In this document: positions 49,705 through 58,791 of the stretch, one piece after another
Layout of the letters: each line of letters begins with the position of its first letter
Numbering within the stretch: the first letter of the stretch is position 1
Source of the DNA: an uncultured Sphingomonadaceae bacterium
GTDB taxonomy: Bacteria > Pseudomonadota > Alphaproteobacteria > Sphingomonadales > Sphingomonadaceae
NCBI GenBank assembly: GCA_938050045.1
Contig: CALLJS010000018.1
Coordinates: forward strand, 30,963 to 94,962
Length of the DNA: 64,000 nucleotides
Direction of reading: 5' to 3'
Program-made: the position numbers and the translations under genes
The notes under the pieces: generated by a model
What the model was told of the DNA's origin: nothing
What the model saw: only the letters and a program-made list of their open reading frames with translations
The model's database searches: none

Positions 49705-50901
49705 TTATATCTCTAAAGCCTGAACGCCAGGCAGGTCTTTACCTTCCATCCATTCCAAAAATGCGCCGCCAGCGGTCGAAACAAAAGTGAAATCATCCTT
49801 TGCACCAGCATGCGCCAGGGCTGCAACCGTGTCTCCGCCGCCAGCGACCGATAATAATGACCCCTCTTTGGTCAGAGCAGCCGCAGTGCGCGCCAATGAA
49901 ACGGTCGCCATATCAAAAGGCTCTATCTCAAACGCCCCCATTGGGCCATTCCACACCAATGTTTTGCATATTTTTAGCACATCTGCGAGTGCCTCGACCG
50001 CCGCAGGGCCAACGTCTAAGATCATGTCATCTTCGCCAACTTCATGCACATTCACCGTTCTCACGGGCGGATTAGCTCTAAATTCTTTTGCAACCACAAC
50101 ATCATAGGGCAAATGAACGGTGCAATTTGCAGCATCGGCGGCCTCTAATATTTCCTCGGCGGTGTCCGTTAAATCATGCTCGCATAGCGACTTCCCAACC
50201 TTAATACCGCGCGCTGCCAAAAATGTATTGGCCATGCCGCCGCCAATGATAAGATGATCGACCTTCGTCACCAAATGCTGCAACACATCAAGCTTGGATG
50301 AAACTTTTGCGCCGCCAACCACCGCTGCAACGGGATGCTGCGGCGCGCCCAATGCGATGTTTAATGCCTTTAATTCCGCCTCCATTGTTCGTCCTGCATA
50401 GCTGGGCAATAAATGGGCTAATCCTGCGGTGGTGACATGCGCACGGTGCGCCGCCGAAAAAGCATCATTGACATAAAAATCACCATTGGCCGCAACGGCC
50501 TTAGCCAGTGCAATATCATTGCTTTCTTCGCCAGCGTTAAAACGGCTATTTTCCAAAACAGCCACATCACCATCGGCCAAAATTTCCACCGATTGCTGCA
50601 CAACTGGCCCCGCCATTTCGGCAACGAACATCACTTCTTTATTCAATATTTCAGAGAGTTTCTCCACAATCATCGACAAAGATAATTCGCTATGTTTCGC
50701 ACCTTTTGGACGGCCAAAATGGGCCAGCAACAATATTTTTGCGCCCTTATCCGCTAATTCGCTCACCGTCGGAATTATCGCTTTTAGCCGCGTGGCATCG
50801 CTCACACGGCCATCGGCCATCGGCACATTAAGATCAACGCGTACCAAAGCGCGCTTGCCTTTTATGTCTCCCAAATCATCTAAAGTTTTGAAATTGGCCA
50901 T
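49705..50901 (-). CDS. pgk: phosphoglycerate kinase
   Basis: Makes ATP and 3-phosphoglycerate from 1,3-bisphosphoglycerate. At 398 residues it is full length: [36 protein letters not shown], the [12 protein letters not shown] hinge, [12 protein letters not shown], and [15 protein letters not shown] near the end. It lies 39 nt behind gap. Confidence 0.97.
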   Translation of the reverse strand: MANFKTLDDLGDIKGKRALVRVDLNVPMADGRVSDATRLKAIIPTVSELADKGAKILLLAHFGRPKGAKHSELSLSMIVEKLSEILNKEVMFVAEMAGPVVQQSVEILADGDVAVLENSRFNAGEESNDIALAKAVAANGDFYVNDAFSAAHRAHVTTAGLAHLLPSYAGRTMEAELKALNIALGAPQHPVAAVVGGAKVSSKLDVLQHLVTKVDHLIIGGGMANTFLAARGIKVGKSLCEHDLTDTAEEILEAADAANCTVHLPYDVVVAKEFRANPPVRTVNVHEVGEDDMILDVGPAAVEALADVLKICKTLVWNGPMGAFEIEPFDMATVSLARTAAALTKEGSLLSVAGGGDTVAALAHAGAKDDFTFVSTAGGAFLEWMEGKDLPGVQALEI

Positions 50902-50940
50902 ATGAAAATTCCGATACAGATGATGGTTGGCAAGAAATGA

Positions 50941-51948
50941 TTAGATAAGCGATGCCATCGCTTTGGCGGTATCAATCATGCGGTTAGAAAAACCCCATTC
51001 ATTATCATACCAGCTAACAACGCGGGCTAATTTGCCATCCATAACAGATGTTTCAAGGCTATCGATTGAGGAGCTGGCAGCTTGATGGTTAAAATCGCTC
51101 GAGACAAGAGGCTTATCTTCATAAACCATCACACCCTTCATAGGGCCTTGCGCCGCCGCTTTCAAAGCTGCGTTAATTTCTTCGGCGTTAGTATCGCGCG
51201 ATGGAACAAATGTTAAATCCACCAAGCTCACATTAGGCGTTGGCACACGGATAGAACTTCCGTCCAATTTTCCATTTAGTTCGGGCAATACCAAGCCAAC
51301 AGCGCGCGCCGCCCCCGTGGTGGTTGGGATGATATTATCAGCCCCTGCGCGCGCGCGGCGCATGTCGCTATGCATTTGGTCGAGCATGCGCTGATCGTTG
51401 GTATAGCTATGAATAGTTGTCATAAAGCCACGCTCAATACCGACCAATTCATTACAAATTTTTGCAACAGGGGCAAGGCAGTTGGTGGTGCAACTTGCGT
51501 TCGAAACAATCAAATCATCAGAAGTCAGGCTGTCATGATTAACGCCATAAACTATGGTTTTAAGATCGCCTTTTGCAGGAGCGGAAATTAAGACGCGCTT
51601 TGCACCAGCATCAATATGCGGCTGCGATGCAGCGACCGATTGAAAAAAACCTGTGCATTCCAAAACAATATCAATGCCCATTTCACCATGCGGTAAATTG
51701 GCGGGATCACGCTCTGATGTTACAGCAATTTTCTTACCATTAACAACCATATCATTACCATCGGTGCTAACTTCGCCTGCGAAACGACCATGGGTGCTAT
51801 CATATTTGAAAAGCAATGCATTCGATTCTGTATCAGCCAAATCATTAATCGCTACAAGCTCTAAATTATCATCGCTACGGTCCAAAATTGCACGGGCCAC
51901 AAGACGCCCAATACGCCCGAAACCGTTGATTGCTACTTTCGTGGTCAT
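50941..51948 (-). CDS. gap: glyceraldehyde-3-phosphate dehydrogenase
   Basis: NAD-dependent oxidation of glyceraldehyde 3-phosphate, 335 residues. The Rossmann motif INGFGRIGRLVAR, the catalytic Cys in SNASCTTNCLAPVAKI, and the late WYDNEWGFSNRM segment are intact. The N-terminal DRSDDNLELVAINDLAD region fits the glycolytic NAD-type enzyme. It is placed between tkt and pgk. Confidence 0.97.
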   Translation of the reverse strand: MTTKVAINGFGRIGRLVARAILDRSDDNLELVAINDLADTESNALLFKYDSTHGRFAGEVSTDGNDMVVNGKKIAVTSERDPANLPHGEMGIDIVLECTGFFQSVAASQPHIDAGAKRVLISAPAKGDLKTIVYGVNHDSLTSDDLIVSNASCTTNCLAPVAKICNELVGIERGFMTTIHSYTNDQRMLDQMHSDMRRARAGADNIIPTTTGAARAVGLVLPELNGKLDGSSIRVPTPNVSLVDLTFVPSRDTNAEEINAALKAAAQGPMKGVMVYEDKPLVSSDFNHQAASSSIDSLETSVMDGKLARVVSWYDNEWGFSNRMIDTAKAMASLI

Positions 51949-52024
51949 TTCAAATCTCCTTTAGAGCCTATTTTTATCGATTTACCATTGAGAATATAGT
52001 TTCGCCTATAGCAATATTAATAAT

Positions 52025-53989
52025 TTACGCTAGGGAATTAATGATTGCAGGTGTAATCTTTTCGGCCGTTAATCCAAAATGGTCGTATAAATCAGCTATG
52101 GGGGCAGAAGCACCAAAACTATCAATCCCAAACCGTAATCCATCGCGTCCAGTGTAGCGTTCCCATCCTTTGGTTGTTCCAGCCTCAACAGATATTATAA
52201 CGGCATCACGCGGCAATATATTTTCTTGATAGCTTTTGTCCTGAGCATCAAATAATTCACAACAAGGCATGGATATAACATCAGTGCCAATTGATTGCGC
52301 TTCAAGCTGCTCTGCCACTTCGGCTGCAATACAGACTTCGCTGCCCGTTGCCAGCAAGACAATTTTTCTATGCGCCTTGGCTGATATGAGACGGTAAGCC
52401 CCTTTTGCGCAATGGTTATGAGAAACGTCTTTGCGCAGCATGGGCAAAGCTTGACGTGTGAGAGCAATCGTCGAAGGCGTTTCTTCATTGGCCAGTGCCA
52501 AAGCCCAGCATTCCGCCGTTTCAATAGCATCAGCAGGCCTGAATAGATTCATATTTGGCATCATGCGCAAGCTTTGTAGATGCTCAATTGGTTGGTGCGT
52601 TGGGCCATCCTCGCCCAAACCAATGCTATCATGCGTCATCACATAAATAACGCGCTGTCGTTGGAGCGCAGACAATCGCATCGCAGCGCGCGCATAGTCA
52701 GCAAAGACTAAAAATGTTCCAGCATATGGAATGATACCGCCGTGCAATGCCATACCGTTCATCGCTGCGGCCATGCCAAATTCTCTGATACCATAATTGA
52801 TGTAGCGGCCATCATATTTATCTCTGGTCATTGGCTTAGTGGATGAGGTTTTTGTATTATTAGAGCCCGTTAAATCGGCGCTTCCCCCTATCATTTGAGG
52901 AATGGCTTTAGTGAAAATTTCGAGCGCCATTTCAGAGGCTTTGCGCGTTGCCACGCTGGGTTGTTCAGCGGCTAATTTGTCAAGATATGGCTGTAATGCC
53001 GCAGGTTCATTATAAGTGGCCGAGATGGAAGCGAGTATCGCATCTTTTTTGATATTACTATCAAATAATATCTGCCATTTTTTATGCGCTTCTTTGCCTC
53101 TTGAGCCAGTATCCAGCCAAGCCTCGCTAATCTCATCGGGAATGACGAAAGGCGCGCTATCCCAGCCCAATTCTCTACGCACCGCGGCTACTTCATCTTT
53201 GCCCAGAGCAGCTCCATGAACAGCAGAAGTTCCTTGTTTATTAGGCGCACCAAAACCAATAACCGTTTTACAAGCAATCAAGCTAGGTCTTGGATCATTG
53301 ATCGCTTCTGCTAAGGCGCGGCGAATATCAGAAAAATCATGACCATCGCATGATACAACGTGCCAACCAGTTGCCACATAGCGTGCTTTAACATCTTCGC
53401 TGGTGGATAAATCTGTGCTGCCGTCAATGGTAATTCGGTTATCATCCCACAGCACGTTCAAACGCCCAAGCTGAAGATGCCCAGCCAAACCAATAGCTTC
53501 GTGATTAATACCTTCCATGAGACAACCATCACCAGCCACCACCCAAGTACGGTGGTTGATAACATCATTACCGTATATTTTGCTTAAATGACGCTCGGCA
53601 ATGGCCATACCAACAGCCGTTGCAAGCCCCTGCCCCAAAGGCCCAGTGGTTGTTTCAACGCCTGCTAATTCAAAATTCTCTGGATGCCCTGCGCAGGGGC
53701 TGTGCAGTGTGCGAAAATTAGATATGTCTTCGATGCTGGGCGCAGCATATCCCGATAGATGCAGCAAAGAATAGGCCAGCATAGAGCCGTGACCAGCAGA
53801 TAAAACAAAGCGATCGCGGTCTATCCAATTGGGGTCATTAGGATCAAATTTCAAAAATTCTTTGTACAAAATGGTCGCTACATCGGCCATACCCATCGGC
53901 ATTCCAGGATGCCCGCTATTAGCAGCTTGCACCGCATCCATAGACAGAGCCCTAATTGCATTGGCCATTTGCCGTTCACTGACTTTCAT
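52025..53989 (-). CDS. tkt: transketolase
   Basis: Thiamine-diphosphate enzyme of the pentose phosphate pathway (654 residues). It has GHPGMPMGMAD at the N-terminus, the TPP motif GDGCLMEGINHEA ... LNVLWDDNRITIDG, and the pyrimidine domain GIREFGMAAAMNGMALHGG with HDSIGLGEDGPTHQPIEHL. It is the first gene of tkt-gap-pgk-fda and diverges from the coiled-coil/zapA genes; the 239 nt between starts contain a short imperfect hairpin near 54,068-54,090. Confidence 0.97.
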   Translation of the reverse strand: MKVSERQMANAIRALSMDAVQAANSGHPGMPMGMADVATILYKEFLKFDPNDPNWIDRDRFVLSAGHGSMLAYSLLHLSGYAAPSIEDISNFRTLHSPCAGHPENFELAGVETTTGPLGQGLATAVGMAIAERHLSKIYGNDVINHRTWVVAGDGCLMEGINHEAIGLAGHLQLGRLNVLWDDNRITIDGSTDLSTSEDVKARYVATGWHVVSCDGHDFSDIRRALAEAINDPRPSLIACKTVIGFGAPNKQGTSAVHGAALGKDEVAAVRRELGWDSAPFVIPDEISEAWLDTGSRGKEAHKKWQILFDSNIKKDAILASISATYNEPAALQPYLDKLAAEQPSVATRKASEMALEIFTKAIPQMIGGSADLTGSNNTKTSSTKPMTRDKYDGRYINYGIREFGMAAAMNGMALHGGIIPYAGTFLVFADYARAAMRLSALQRQRVIYVMTHDSIGLGEDGPTHQPIEHLQSLRMMPNMNLFRPADAIETAECWALALANEETPSTIALTRQALPMLRKDVSHNHCAKGAYRLISAKAHRKIVLLATGSEVCIAAEVAEQLEAQSIGTDVISMPCCELFDAQDKSYQENILPRDAVIISVEAGTTKGWERYTGRDGLRFGIDSFGASAPIADLYDHFGLTAEKITPAIINSLA

Positions 53990-54228
53990 AAAAACCCCTG
54001 ATTTTTTACACTATAAATATTTTTACACGGAAGATAATAGCAATATTAACCTGATTCGTAGATTTCACTCTCATTGCGGAGCAAAGTATGAGCGTCAAGG
54101 CTAGGCTGTGGATTAACTGGGGGTTTTTTTATCAAATAATCTTATTACAAGATTTAACTAAGCTGAATTAATCCTTGTTTTACCTCTTAGTTTTTTTCTG
54201 TTACCGAAAAAGTAAGCAGGAGCAGAAT

Positions 54229-54477
54229 ATGTCATTAGAACGCCTTAAATTAGCCATTGGAAGATTGGAACATGCATTGGCGCGTGCAGAGAGCCATGGC
54301 GATACGATTATCCAAGCTTTAGAAGCCCAAGTTTTAGAAGTATCGCCTGCGGCTGAAATGGTTAGTGCCGATGAGAATTATAAAGCTTTAGAAAAAAAGC
54401 ATGACCTTTTGAAGCAGCAAGCGGCGCAAGCTTTGAGTGCTATTGAGAATTTAATCCCAGTAAAAGGGCAAAATTGA
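54229..54477 (+). CDS. small coiled-coil protein upstream of zapA
   Basis: An 82-residue, almost fully helical protein with heptad-like patterns (LERLKLAIGRLEHALARAE; YKALEKKHDLLKQQAAQALSAIENL). Similar small proteins precede zapA in related alphaproteobacteria (recalled). It may pair with ZapA or the division ring, but this is only from its position. The start at 54229 is chosen because AGCAGGAG lies ahead; the open frame extends further upstream without such a site. The stop overlaps zapA by 4 nt. Confidence 0.75.
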   Translation: MSLERLKLAIGRLEHALARAESHGDTIIQALEAQVLEVSPAAEMVSADENYKALEKKHDLLKQQAAQALSAIENLIPVKGQN

Positions 54478-54818
54478 TGGCGCAAGTTCGATTACGCATC
54501 GCGCATCGCGAATATAGCGTCACCTGCCGCGATGGCGAAGAGGATAGATTGATCGAATTGGGTGCTATGATTGATGCAAAAGCCACAGAAGCGGGCGGCA
54601 GAGCGGCAGGATTGAATGAGAGCAGATTATTATTATTTGCAGCATTATTATTGGCTGACGAAGCCAGCACCTCCAATGGCAATGAGCATGGGGCAACGCC
54701 GCACAGCGATGCAGATCAACAGGCGGCAAAAGATATAGAGATTGCGGCCCAGACGATTGAAAAATTAGCAGAGCGTATAGAAAATTTAGCAACAAGCCTT
54801 GAGCAATCGATTAAGTGA
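54474..54818 (+). CDS. zapA: cell division protein ZapA
   Basis: Promotes bundling of FtsZ filaments. The 114 residues comprise a globular head (VRLRIAHREYSVTCRDGEEDRLIELGAMID) and a C-terminal coiled coil (QTIEKLAERIENLATSLEQS). It overlaps the coiled-coil gene before it, and the 6S RNA follows about 20 nt behind the stop. This zapA - ssrS - cyclo-ligase order is widespread in proteobacteria. Confidence 0.9.
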   Translation: MMAQVRLRIAHREYSVTCRDGEEDRLIELGAMIDAKATEAGGRAAGLNESRLLLFAALLLADEASTSNGNEHGATPHSDADQQAAKDIEIAAQTIEKLAERIENLATSLEQSIK

Positions 54819-54837
54819 TACTATATATTCTAGTGCG

Positions 54838-55005
54838 TCGTTACTGCAAGGCACGAACCGTTGAGAACATCTCTGAGGCGATATATTTTAATAGGGAGCC
54901 GTCCCTAGCTGGGCTTTGGTCTGGCATATATGGCACCCACCTGATGCATTTGGCGTCAGTAGATATTCCGGAAACCGACCTTATTGTGGTTTCGGCGCAC
55001 CTCCA
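54838..55005 (+). ncRNA. ssrS: 6S RNA
   Basis: It sits between zapA and the 5-formyl-THF cyclo-ligase gene, the classic 6S locus. A TATATT box at 54824-54829 would start a transcript near 54,837. The closing stem pairs GCACGAACC (54851-54859) with GGTTTCGGCGC (54988-54998). The centre contains GGGAGCCGTCCCT and GGCACCCACCTG, typical of alphaproteobacterial 6S RNA. It would bind housekeeping RNA polymerase and mimic an open promoter. Ends are approximate. Confidence 0.85.
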
Positions 55006-55034
55006 TTCAAACGCCGTCTGATTTGGGATACTTA

Positions 55035-55592
55035 ATGTCCGACAAAAAAAACCTTCGTTCGCACTACAGAGCCAAACGCGCAGAATATGTGACCGCATTA
55101 TCGCCTGCAATGATGCAATTATCCTTTTCTACTGTGCCAAGTCCTTTGCGCGCCATACTGGATAATGCATCCTGCATGGCGGCCTATATCCCGATCAATG
55201 CCGAAGCAAGCCCCTTAAAAATAGTCAGCATCGCGCGTCAAATGGGCCTGACAATATGTTTGCCGCACATAAGGAATAAAATCAGTCCAATGCAATTTTT
55301 TATATGGGGTGAAGGTGAACCATTAGAAAAAGGCCCGATGGGGCTAAAACAACCATCCGCCAACAACCCTGTTTGCAAACCCGATGTCATATTAGCCCCT
55401 TTGGTCGCATTTGACCGCAGCCTAACGCGGCTTGGGCAAGGAGCGGGCCATTATGATCGCGCGCTAAGTCTATTAGAAACCTCTATCGTGATCGGATTAG
55501 CTTGGTCGCTGCAAGAAGCGGATAAATTACCATCCGATTCTTGGGATCAAAAAATGGATGCTATCATAACCGAAAAAGAATGGATAATTTAA
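55035..55592 (+). CDS. 5-formyltetrahydrofolate cyclo-ligase
   Basis: Converts 5-formyl-THF to 5,10-methenyl-THF with ATP. It has 185 residues; the motifs are KKNLRSHYRAKRAEY near the N-terminus and VAFDRSLTRLGQGAGHYDRAL near the C-terminus. The start at 55035 follows TTGGGATACTTA and avoids the 6S RNA; a longer frame from 54984 would overlap that RNA. Cotranscription with 6S RNA is common. Its stop overlaps the next ATG by one base (TAATG). Confidence 0.92.
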   Translation: MSDKKNLRSHYRAKRAEYVTALSPAMMQLSFSTVPSPLRAILDNASCMAAYIPINAEASPLKIVSIARQMGLTICLPHIRNKISPMQFFIWGEGEPLEKGPMGLKQPSANNPVCKPDVILAPLVAFDRSLTRLGQGAGHYDRALSLLETSIVIGLAWSLQEADKLPSDSWDQKMDAIITEKEWII

Positions 55593-55816
55593 TGACCCCA
55601 ACATGGCGCAAACCCATCGGTATTTTGGCGATGCTCACATATATTATGATATGGGTTTTCTTAGTTGCTAGTGCTGCTGAATGGATAGAATTACTGCCCA
55701 TTTTGCTACAAACTATCATTTATTCATTCTGCGGAATTATCTGGATTTTCCCACTAAAACCAATGCTATATTGGATGGAACATGGCCATTGGCCTAAAAA
55801 ACAGCGCAAAAAATAA
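55592..55816 (+). CDS. DUF2842 family membrane protein
   Basis: A 74-residue protein with two membrane helices (about 8-27 and 33-52) and a basic tail (HGHWPKKQRKK). The TPTWRKPIGILAML start and the YSFCGIIWIFPLKPMLYWM segment match DUF2842, an alphaproteobacterial family of unknown role. The start overlaps the cyclo-ligase stop (TAATG). Confidence 0.85.
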   Translation: MTPTWRKPIGILAMLTYIMIWVFLVASAAEWIELLPILLQTIIYSFCGIIWIFPLKPMLYWMEHGHWPKKQRKK

Positions 55817-55880
55817 ACCTTAGGCTATTTTTGCAACCTTGCAGGGTGCAGATTATTTTTTCATTTCTTTGTTAAATTGA

Positions 55881-56795
55881 ATGGGGCAAATGCAAAAGAA
55901 ACAATCAAATAGCAGCGATATTTTGCAAGGCCATGGTTACAGGCTACATTATAATCCCGTCTTTGGTGGGCGTTTAGATGGTATTTTTTATCATGACATA
56001 CCAATTTTAAGGGAAACTTTGGACTATTCATCCGATAATCCTCTGCAATCCGCCTGTTTTCCACTGGTTCCTTTTTCAAATCGAATCCGAAACGGAGCAT
56101 TTAATTTTAACGGCAAACACTATCGATTAGAGCCCAATTGGGATGGCGATCAACCTGTAATCCACGGAGAAGCTTGGCAAAATCAATGGCAAGTCATACA
56201 AAAAAGCGAACATCAACTTGTCATGAAATTTGAAGGGCAAGGCTGGTGGCCATGGCATTATCGGGCTACTCAAAGCTTTATATTATCTGCGCAAGGCATT
56301 GATATTAAATTAGAAATTGAAAATTTAGCTGATAGTGAAATGCCCGCTGGATTAGGTTTTCATCCTTATTTTCCCAAATATGCCGATACATTGTTACAAT
56401 TTCATGCCGGTGCGATTTGGCCACCAATGGACGCCAAGCCTATGCAAGCCTGTAATGCACCTCATTTAAGCTTTAATCACAGCAGAAATATCAATGAGTA
56501 TGGCATGGATCATTGTTTTGAAAAACTGCGCGGCGACATCATCATTCAGCAACCATCATTAGGGTTGAAAATCATTATGCAATGCGCCCTAAAAGACATG
56601 GCATCCGCCCAATCGCACAACGCCATAGTCTATAATCCCACAGAGGATTATTTTTGCGTAGAGCCCGTTAGCCATATCACAGCCGCTATCGGCAGCGATG
56701 ACATAGGAAAGCCAATTAACATATTGAAAAAAAATGAAAAATTATCATTATACCTAAAAATATCTGGTGAAATATCTAGTGAAATTAATCGATAA
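55881..56795 (+). CDS. aldose 1-epimerase family protein
   Basis: Beta-sandwich mutarotase-like protein of 304 residues. The likely catalytic pair is His in VIHGEAWQNQW and GFHPYFP with Glu in FCVEPVSHITAAI. Family members interconvert alpha and beta sugars or sugar phosphates; the exact substrate cannot be read. No sugar operon surrounds it. A terminator follows directly. There is no strong ribosome site ahead, so the start could also be the ATG at 55890. Confidence 0.88.
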   Translation: MGQMQKKQSNSSDILQGHGYRLHYNPVFGGRLDGIFYHDIPILRETLDYSSDNPLQSACFPLVPFSNRIRNGAFNFNGKHYRLEPNWDGDQPVIHGEAWQNQWQVIQKSEHQLVMKFEGQGWWPWHYRATQSFILSAQGIDIKLEIENLADSEMPAGLGFHPYFPKYADTLLQFHAGAIWPPMDAKPMQACNAPHLSFNHSRNINEYGMDHCFEKLRGDIIIQQPSLGLKIIMQCALKDMASAQSHNAIVYNPTEDYFCVEPVSHITAAIGSDDIGKPINILKKNEKLSLYLKISGEISSEINR

Positions 56796-56822
56796 TCGCA
56801 GCTTATAATATTGCGGTTTTTT
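56794..56822 (+). terminator. intrinsic terminator after the aldose epimerase gene
   Basis: AATCGCA (56794-56800) pairs with TGCGGTT (56812-56818, one G-U), followed by TTTT. It overlaps the stop codon of the gene. Confidence 0.65.
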
Positions 56823-56853
56823 CTAATAATTACTGAAAAATTAGCAAGTAGCA

Positions 56854-56869
56854 CCACTGAAAACAGTGG
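56854..56869 (-). other. perfect hairpin abutting the tRNA-Asp 3' end
   Basis: CCACTG (56854-56859) pairs with CAGTGG (56864-56869) around AAAA. The right arm contains the encoded CCA of the tRNA. There is no T-run for a typical terminator; it may guide tRNA 3' processing or weakly terminate. Confidence 0.5.
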
Positions 56870-56943
56870 CGCGAGTGACGAGACTTGAACTCGCGACCCT
56901 CGGCGTGACAGGCCGATACTCTAACCAACTGAGCTACACCCGC
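56867..56943 (-). tRNA. tRNA-Asp (GTC)
   Basis: A 77-nt cloverleaf with CCA encoded. Acceptor arm GCGGGTG pairs with CACTCGC (one G-U), D-arm AGCTCAGTTGGTTAGAG, anticodon arm CGGC-CTGTCAC-GCCG with anticodon GTC, and the T-arm contains GTTCAAGTC. Discriminator base G fits Asp identity. It marks the point where composition and gene content change. Confidence 0.97.
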
Positions 56944-57174
56944 ATGTGTTTGACAAATCATTGCCTAACGTTGGAATGAATTACGGTCAACAAGGCTACA
57001 AGTCAAGCGCGATAATGCGTTATTTAAAAAAATATTATACTATTGCAGTTCTGAGCAATATGACGCGGGTTTTGACTTGCGATTTGAGGCGATGTGCGAT
57101 ACCCCGATGCTTAGGAAGATTAGTGTTCCGTTTGAACCATTTTAAACGGAACAAACAAACAGGAGACAAATTCC
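56944..57174. other. 231-nt spacer at the compositional boundary
   Basis: No gene is visible. TTGAC motifs stand near both ends: on the minus strand, about 20-70 nt ahead of tRNA-Asp, and on the plus strand near 57,073, about 100 nt ahead of nuoA. The latter is a likely nuoA promoter. AGGAG precedes the nuoA start. No integrase, attachment repeat or insertion sequence end was found here. Confidence 0.5.
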
Positions 57175-57540
57175 GTGGAACTCGTTTTGCATGAATATCT
57201 GCCCGTTATCATTTTTATGGCTTTATGCCTTGTAATTGGTGTTTCACTGGCTGTTGCGCCCTTCCTTGTGGCTTACAGGGCGCCAGACGCAGAAAAACTA
57301 TCAGCATATGAGTGCGGGTTTAATGCTTTTGATGATTCTCGCATGAAATTTGATGTGCGGTTTTATCTGGTTGCGATTCTCTTTATTATCTTTGATCTGG
57401 AAGTGGCCTTCTTGTTTCCCTGGGCGGTAAGCTTTGGTGCATTGGGCTGGATGGGCTTCATATCAATGATGATATTCCTGGGTGTTTTGACAGTTGGATT
57501 TATCTACGAATGGAAAAAGGGTGCGCTTGAGTGGGATTAA
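57175..57540 (+). CDS. nuoA: NADH-quinone oxidoreductase subunit A, second copy
   Basis: A 121-residue three-helix subunit, with [39 protein letters not shown] in the centre and WKKGALEWD at the end. The GTG start has AGGAG 10 nt ahead. It is distinctly different from the first copy outside the conserved centre. It is the first gene of the second, plus-strand nuo cluster. Confidence 0.96.
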   Translation: MELVLHEYLPVIIFMALCLVIGVSLAVAPFLVAYRAPDAEKLSAYECGFNAFDDSRMKFDVRFYLVAILFIIFDLEVAFLFPWAVSFGALGWMGFISMMIFLGVLTVGFIYEWKKGALEWD

Positions 57541-57579
57541 ATCCTGTTTTGATAAGAAGCACCAGTTACGGACAGTTTT

Positions 57580-58155
57580 ATGAGCAATGGCACAACAACA
57601 CTGATTGCACCACAACCAAAGGGTATTCTTGATCCTAAAACAGGTCAGCCTATTGGTAGTGATAATCCATATTTTATGGATATTAACAATGAGCTTGCTG
57701 ATAAGGGTTTTATTGTTACCTCAACAGATGATCTTATTAATTGGGCGCGTACCGGATCGTTAATGTGGATGACATTTGGTTTGGCATGCTGCGCGGTTGA
57801 AATGATGCACATGGCAATGCCGCGCTATGATGCAGAACGTTTTGGCATTGCGCCGCGTGCGTCACCACGCCAATCGGATGTGATGATTGTTGCCGGCACG
57901 CTCACAAACAAAATGGCACCAGCGCTTCGCAAGGTTTATGACCAAATGCCGGAACCACGTTATGTGATTTCCATGGGGTCATGTGCTAATGGCGGTGGAT
58001 ATTACCATTATTCGTATTCAGTTGTGCGTGGTTGTGACCGTATTGTGCCAGTTGATATTTATGTTCCAGGATGTCCTCCTACTGCGGAAGCTCTTTTATA
58101 TGGTGTAATGTTGCTACAAAAGAAAATCCGTCGTACTGGCACGATTGAGCGATAG
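57580..58155 (+). CDS. nuoB: NADH-quinone oxidoreductase subunit B, second copy
   Basis: Cluster N2 subunit (191 residues) with [19 protein letters not shown] and [14 protein letters not shown]. The N-terminal 40 residues ([16 protein letters not shown]) share little with the first copy, whereas the core is very similar, as expected for a conserved subunit from another lineage. Confidence 0.96.
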   Translation: MSNGTTTLIAPQPKGILDPKTGQPIGSDNPYFMDINNELADKGFIVTSTDDLINWARTGSLMWMTFGLACCAVEMMHMAMPRYDAERFGIAPRASPRQSDVMIVAGTLTNKMAPALRKVYDQMPEPRYVISMGSCANGGGYYHYSYSVVRGCDRIVPVDIYVPGCPPTAEALLYGVMLLQKKIRRTGTIER

Positions 58156-58164
58156 GGGCAGAAA

Positions 58165-58791
58165 ATGAGCGACACCAAAGAGCAAGTTGAAGTAAATCCG
58201 CTGGACACTCTTGCGTCCCTTATTTCTTCTGAGGTTTCTAGTAACATCAATCGTATCAGTAATGATTATGGCGAGCTAACGGTACATACTTCAGGGGAAG
58301 ATATCGTGCCGCTAATGCGGTTTTTGCGTGACGATAATCGCACTCAGTTTGTTTCAATCATTGATGTTTGCGGTGTAGACTACCCGGGCAATGAAAAACG
58401 CTTTGAAGTTGTTTATCATTTGCTAAGCCCAAAACATAATGTGCGCATTCGCGTAAAACTCACAACGGATGAAGAAACACCAATACCAAGCATAACAAGT
58501 ATCTATCCTGGTGCTGACTGGTTTGAACGCGAAGCCTATGACATGTATGGCATTTTATTTACAGGTCATCCAGACCTTCGCCGTATTCTGACAGATTATG
58601 GTTTTGATGGTCATCCCCTGCGAAAAGACTTCCCGCTCACAGGCTATGTGGAAGTGCGTTACGATGATGAAGCAAAGCGCGTTGTCTATGAGCCTATTGA
58701 GCTAAGACAAGAATTTCGTGATTTTGATTTTGAAAGCCCTTGGGAAGGGGTTGATTACATCCTTCCAGGCGATGAAAAGGCCGGTTCATAA
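58165..58791 (+). CDS. nuoC: NADH-quinone oxidoreductase subunit C, second copy
   Basis: The 30-kDa subunit in its normal short form (208 residues), ending at [15 protein letters not shown]. It lacks the repeat tail seen in the first copy. Motifs [17 protein letters not shown] and [25 protein letters not shown] are intact. Its stop overlaps the nuoD start by one base (TAATG). Confidence 0.96.
   Translation: MSDTKEQVEVNPLDTLASLISSEVSSNINRISNDYGELTVHTSGEDIVPLMRFLRDDNRTQFVSIIDVCGVDYPGNEKRFEVVYHLLSPKHNVRIRVKLTTDEETPIPSITSIYPGADWFEREAYDMYGILFTGHPDLRRILTDYGFDGHPLRKDFPLTGYVEVRYDDEAKRVVYEPIELRQEFRDFDFESPWEGVDYILPGDEKAGS

Noticed and set aside
54066..54092. Further copy of the CATTGCGA palindrome upstream of tkt
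   Set aside because: Only CTCATTGCGGAGCA resembles the family; the long complementary arm is missing, so it is likely chance.
56867..57174. Integrative element inserted in tRNA-Asp
   Set aside because: No integrase and no repeated tRNA 3' fragment is visible, and the new DNA is on the 5' side of the tRNA; a far end outside the window cannot be excluded.
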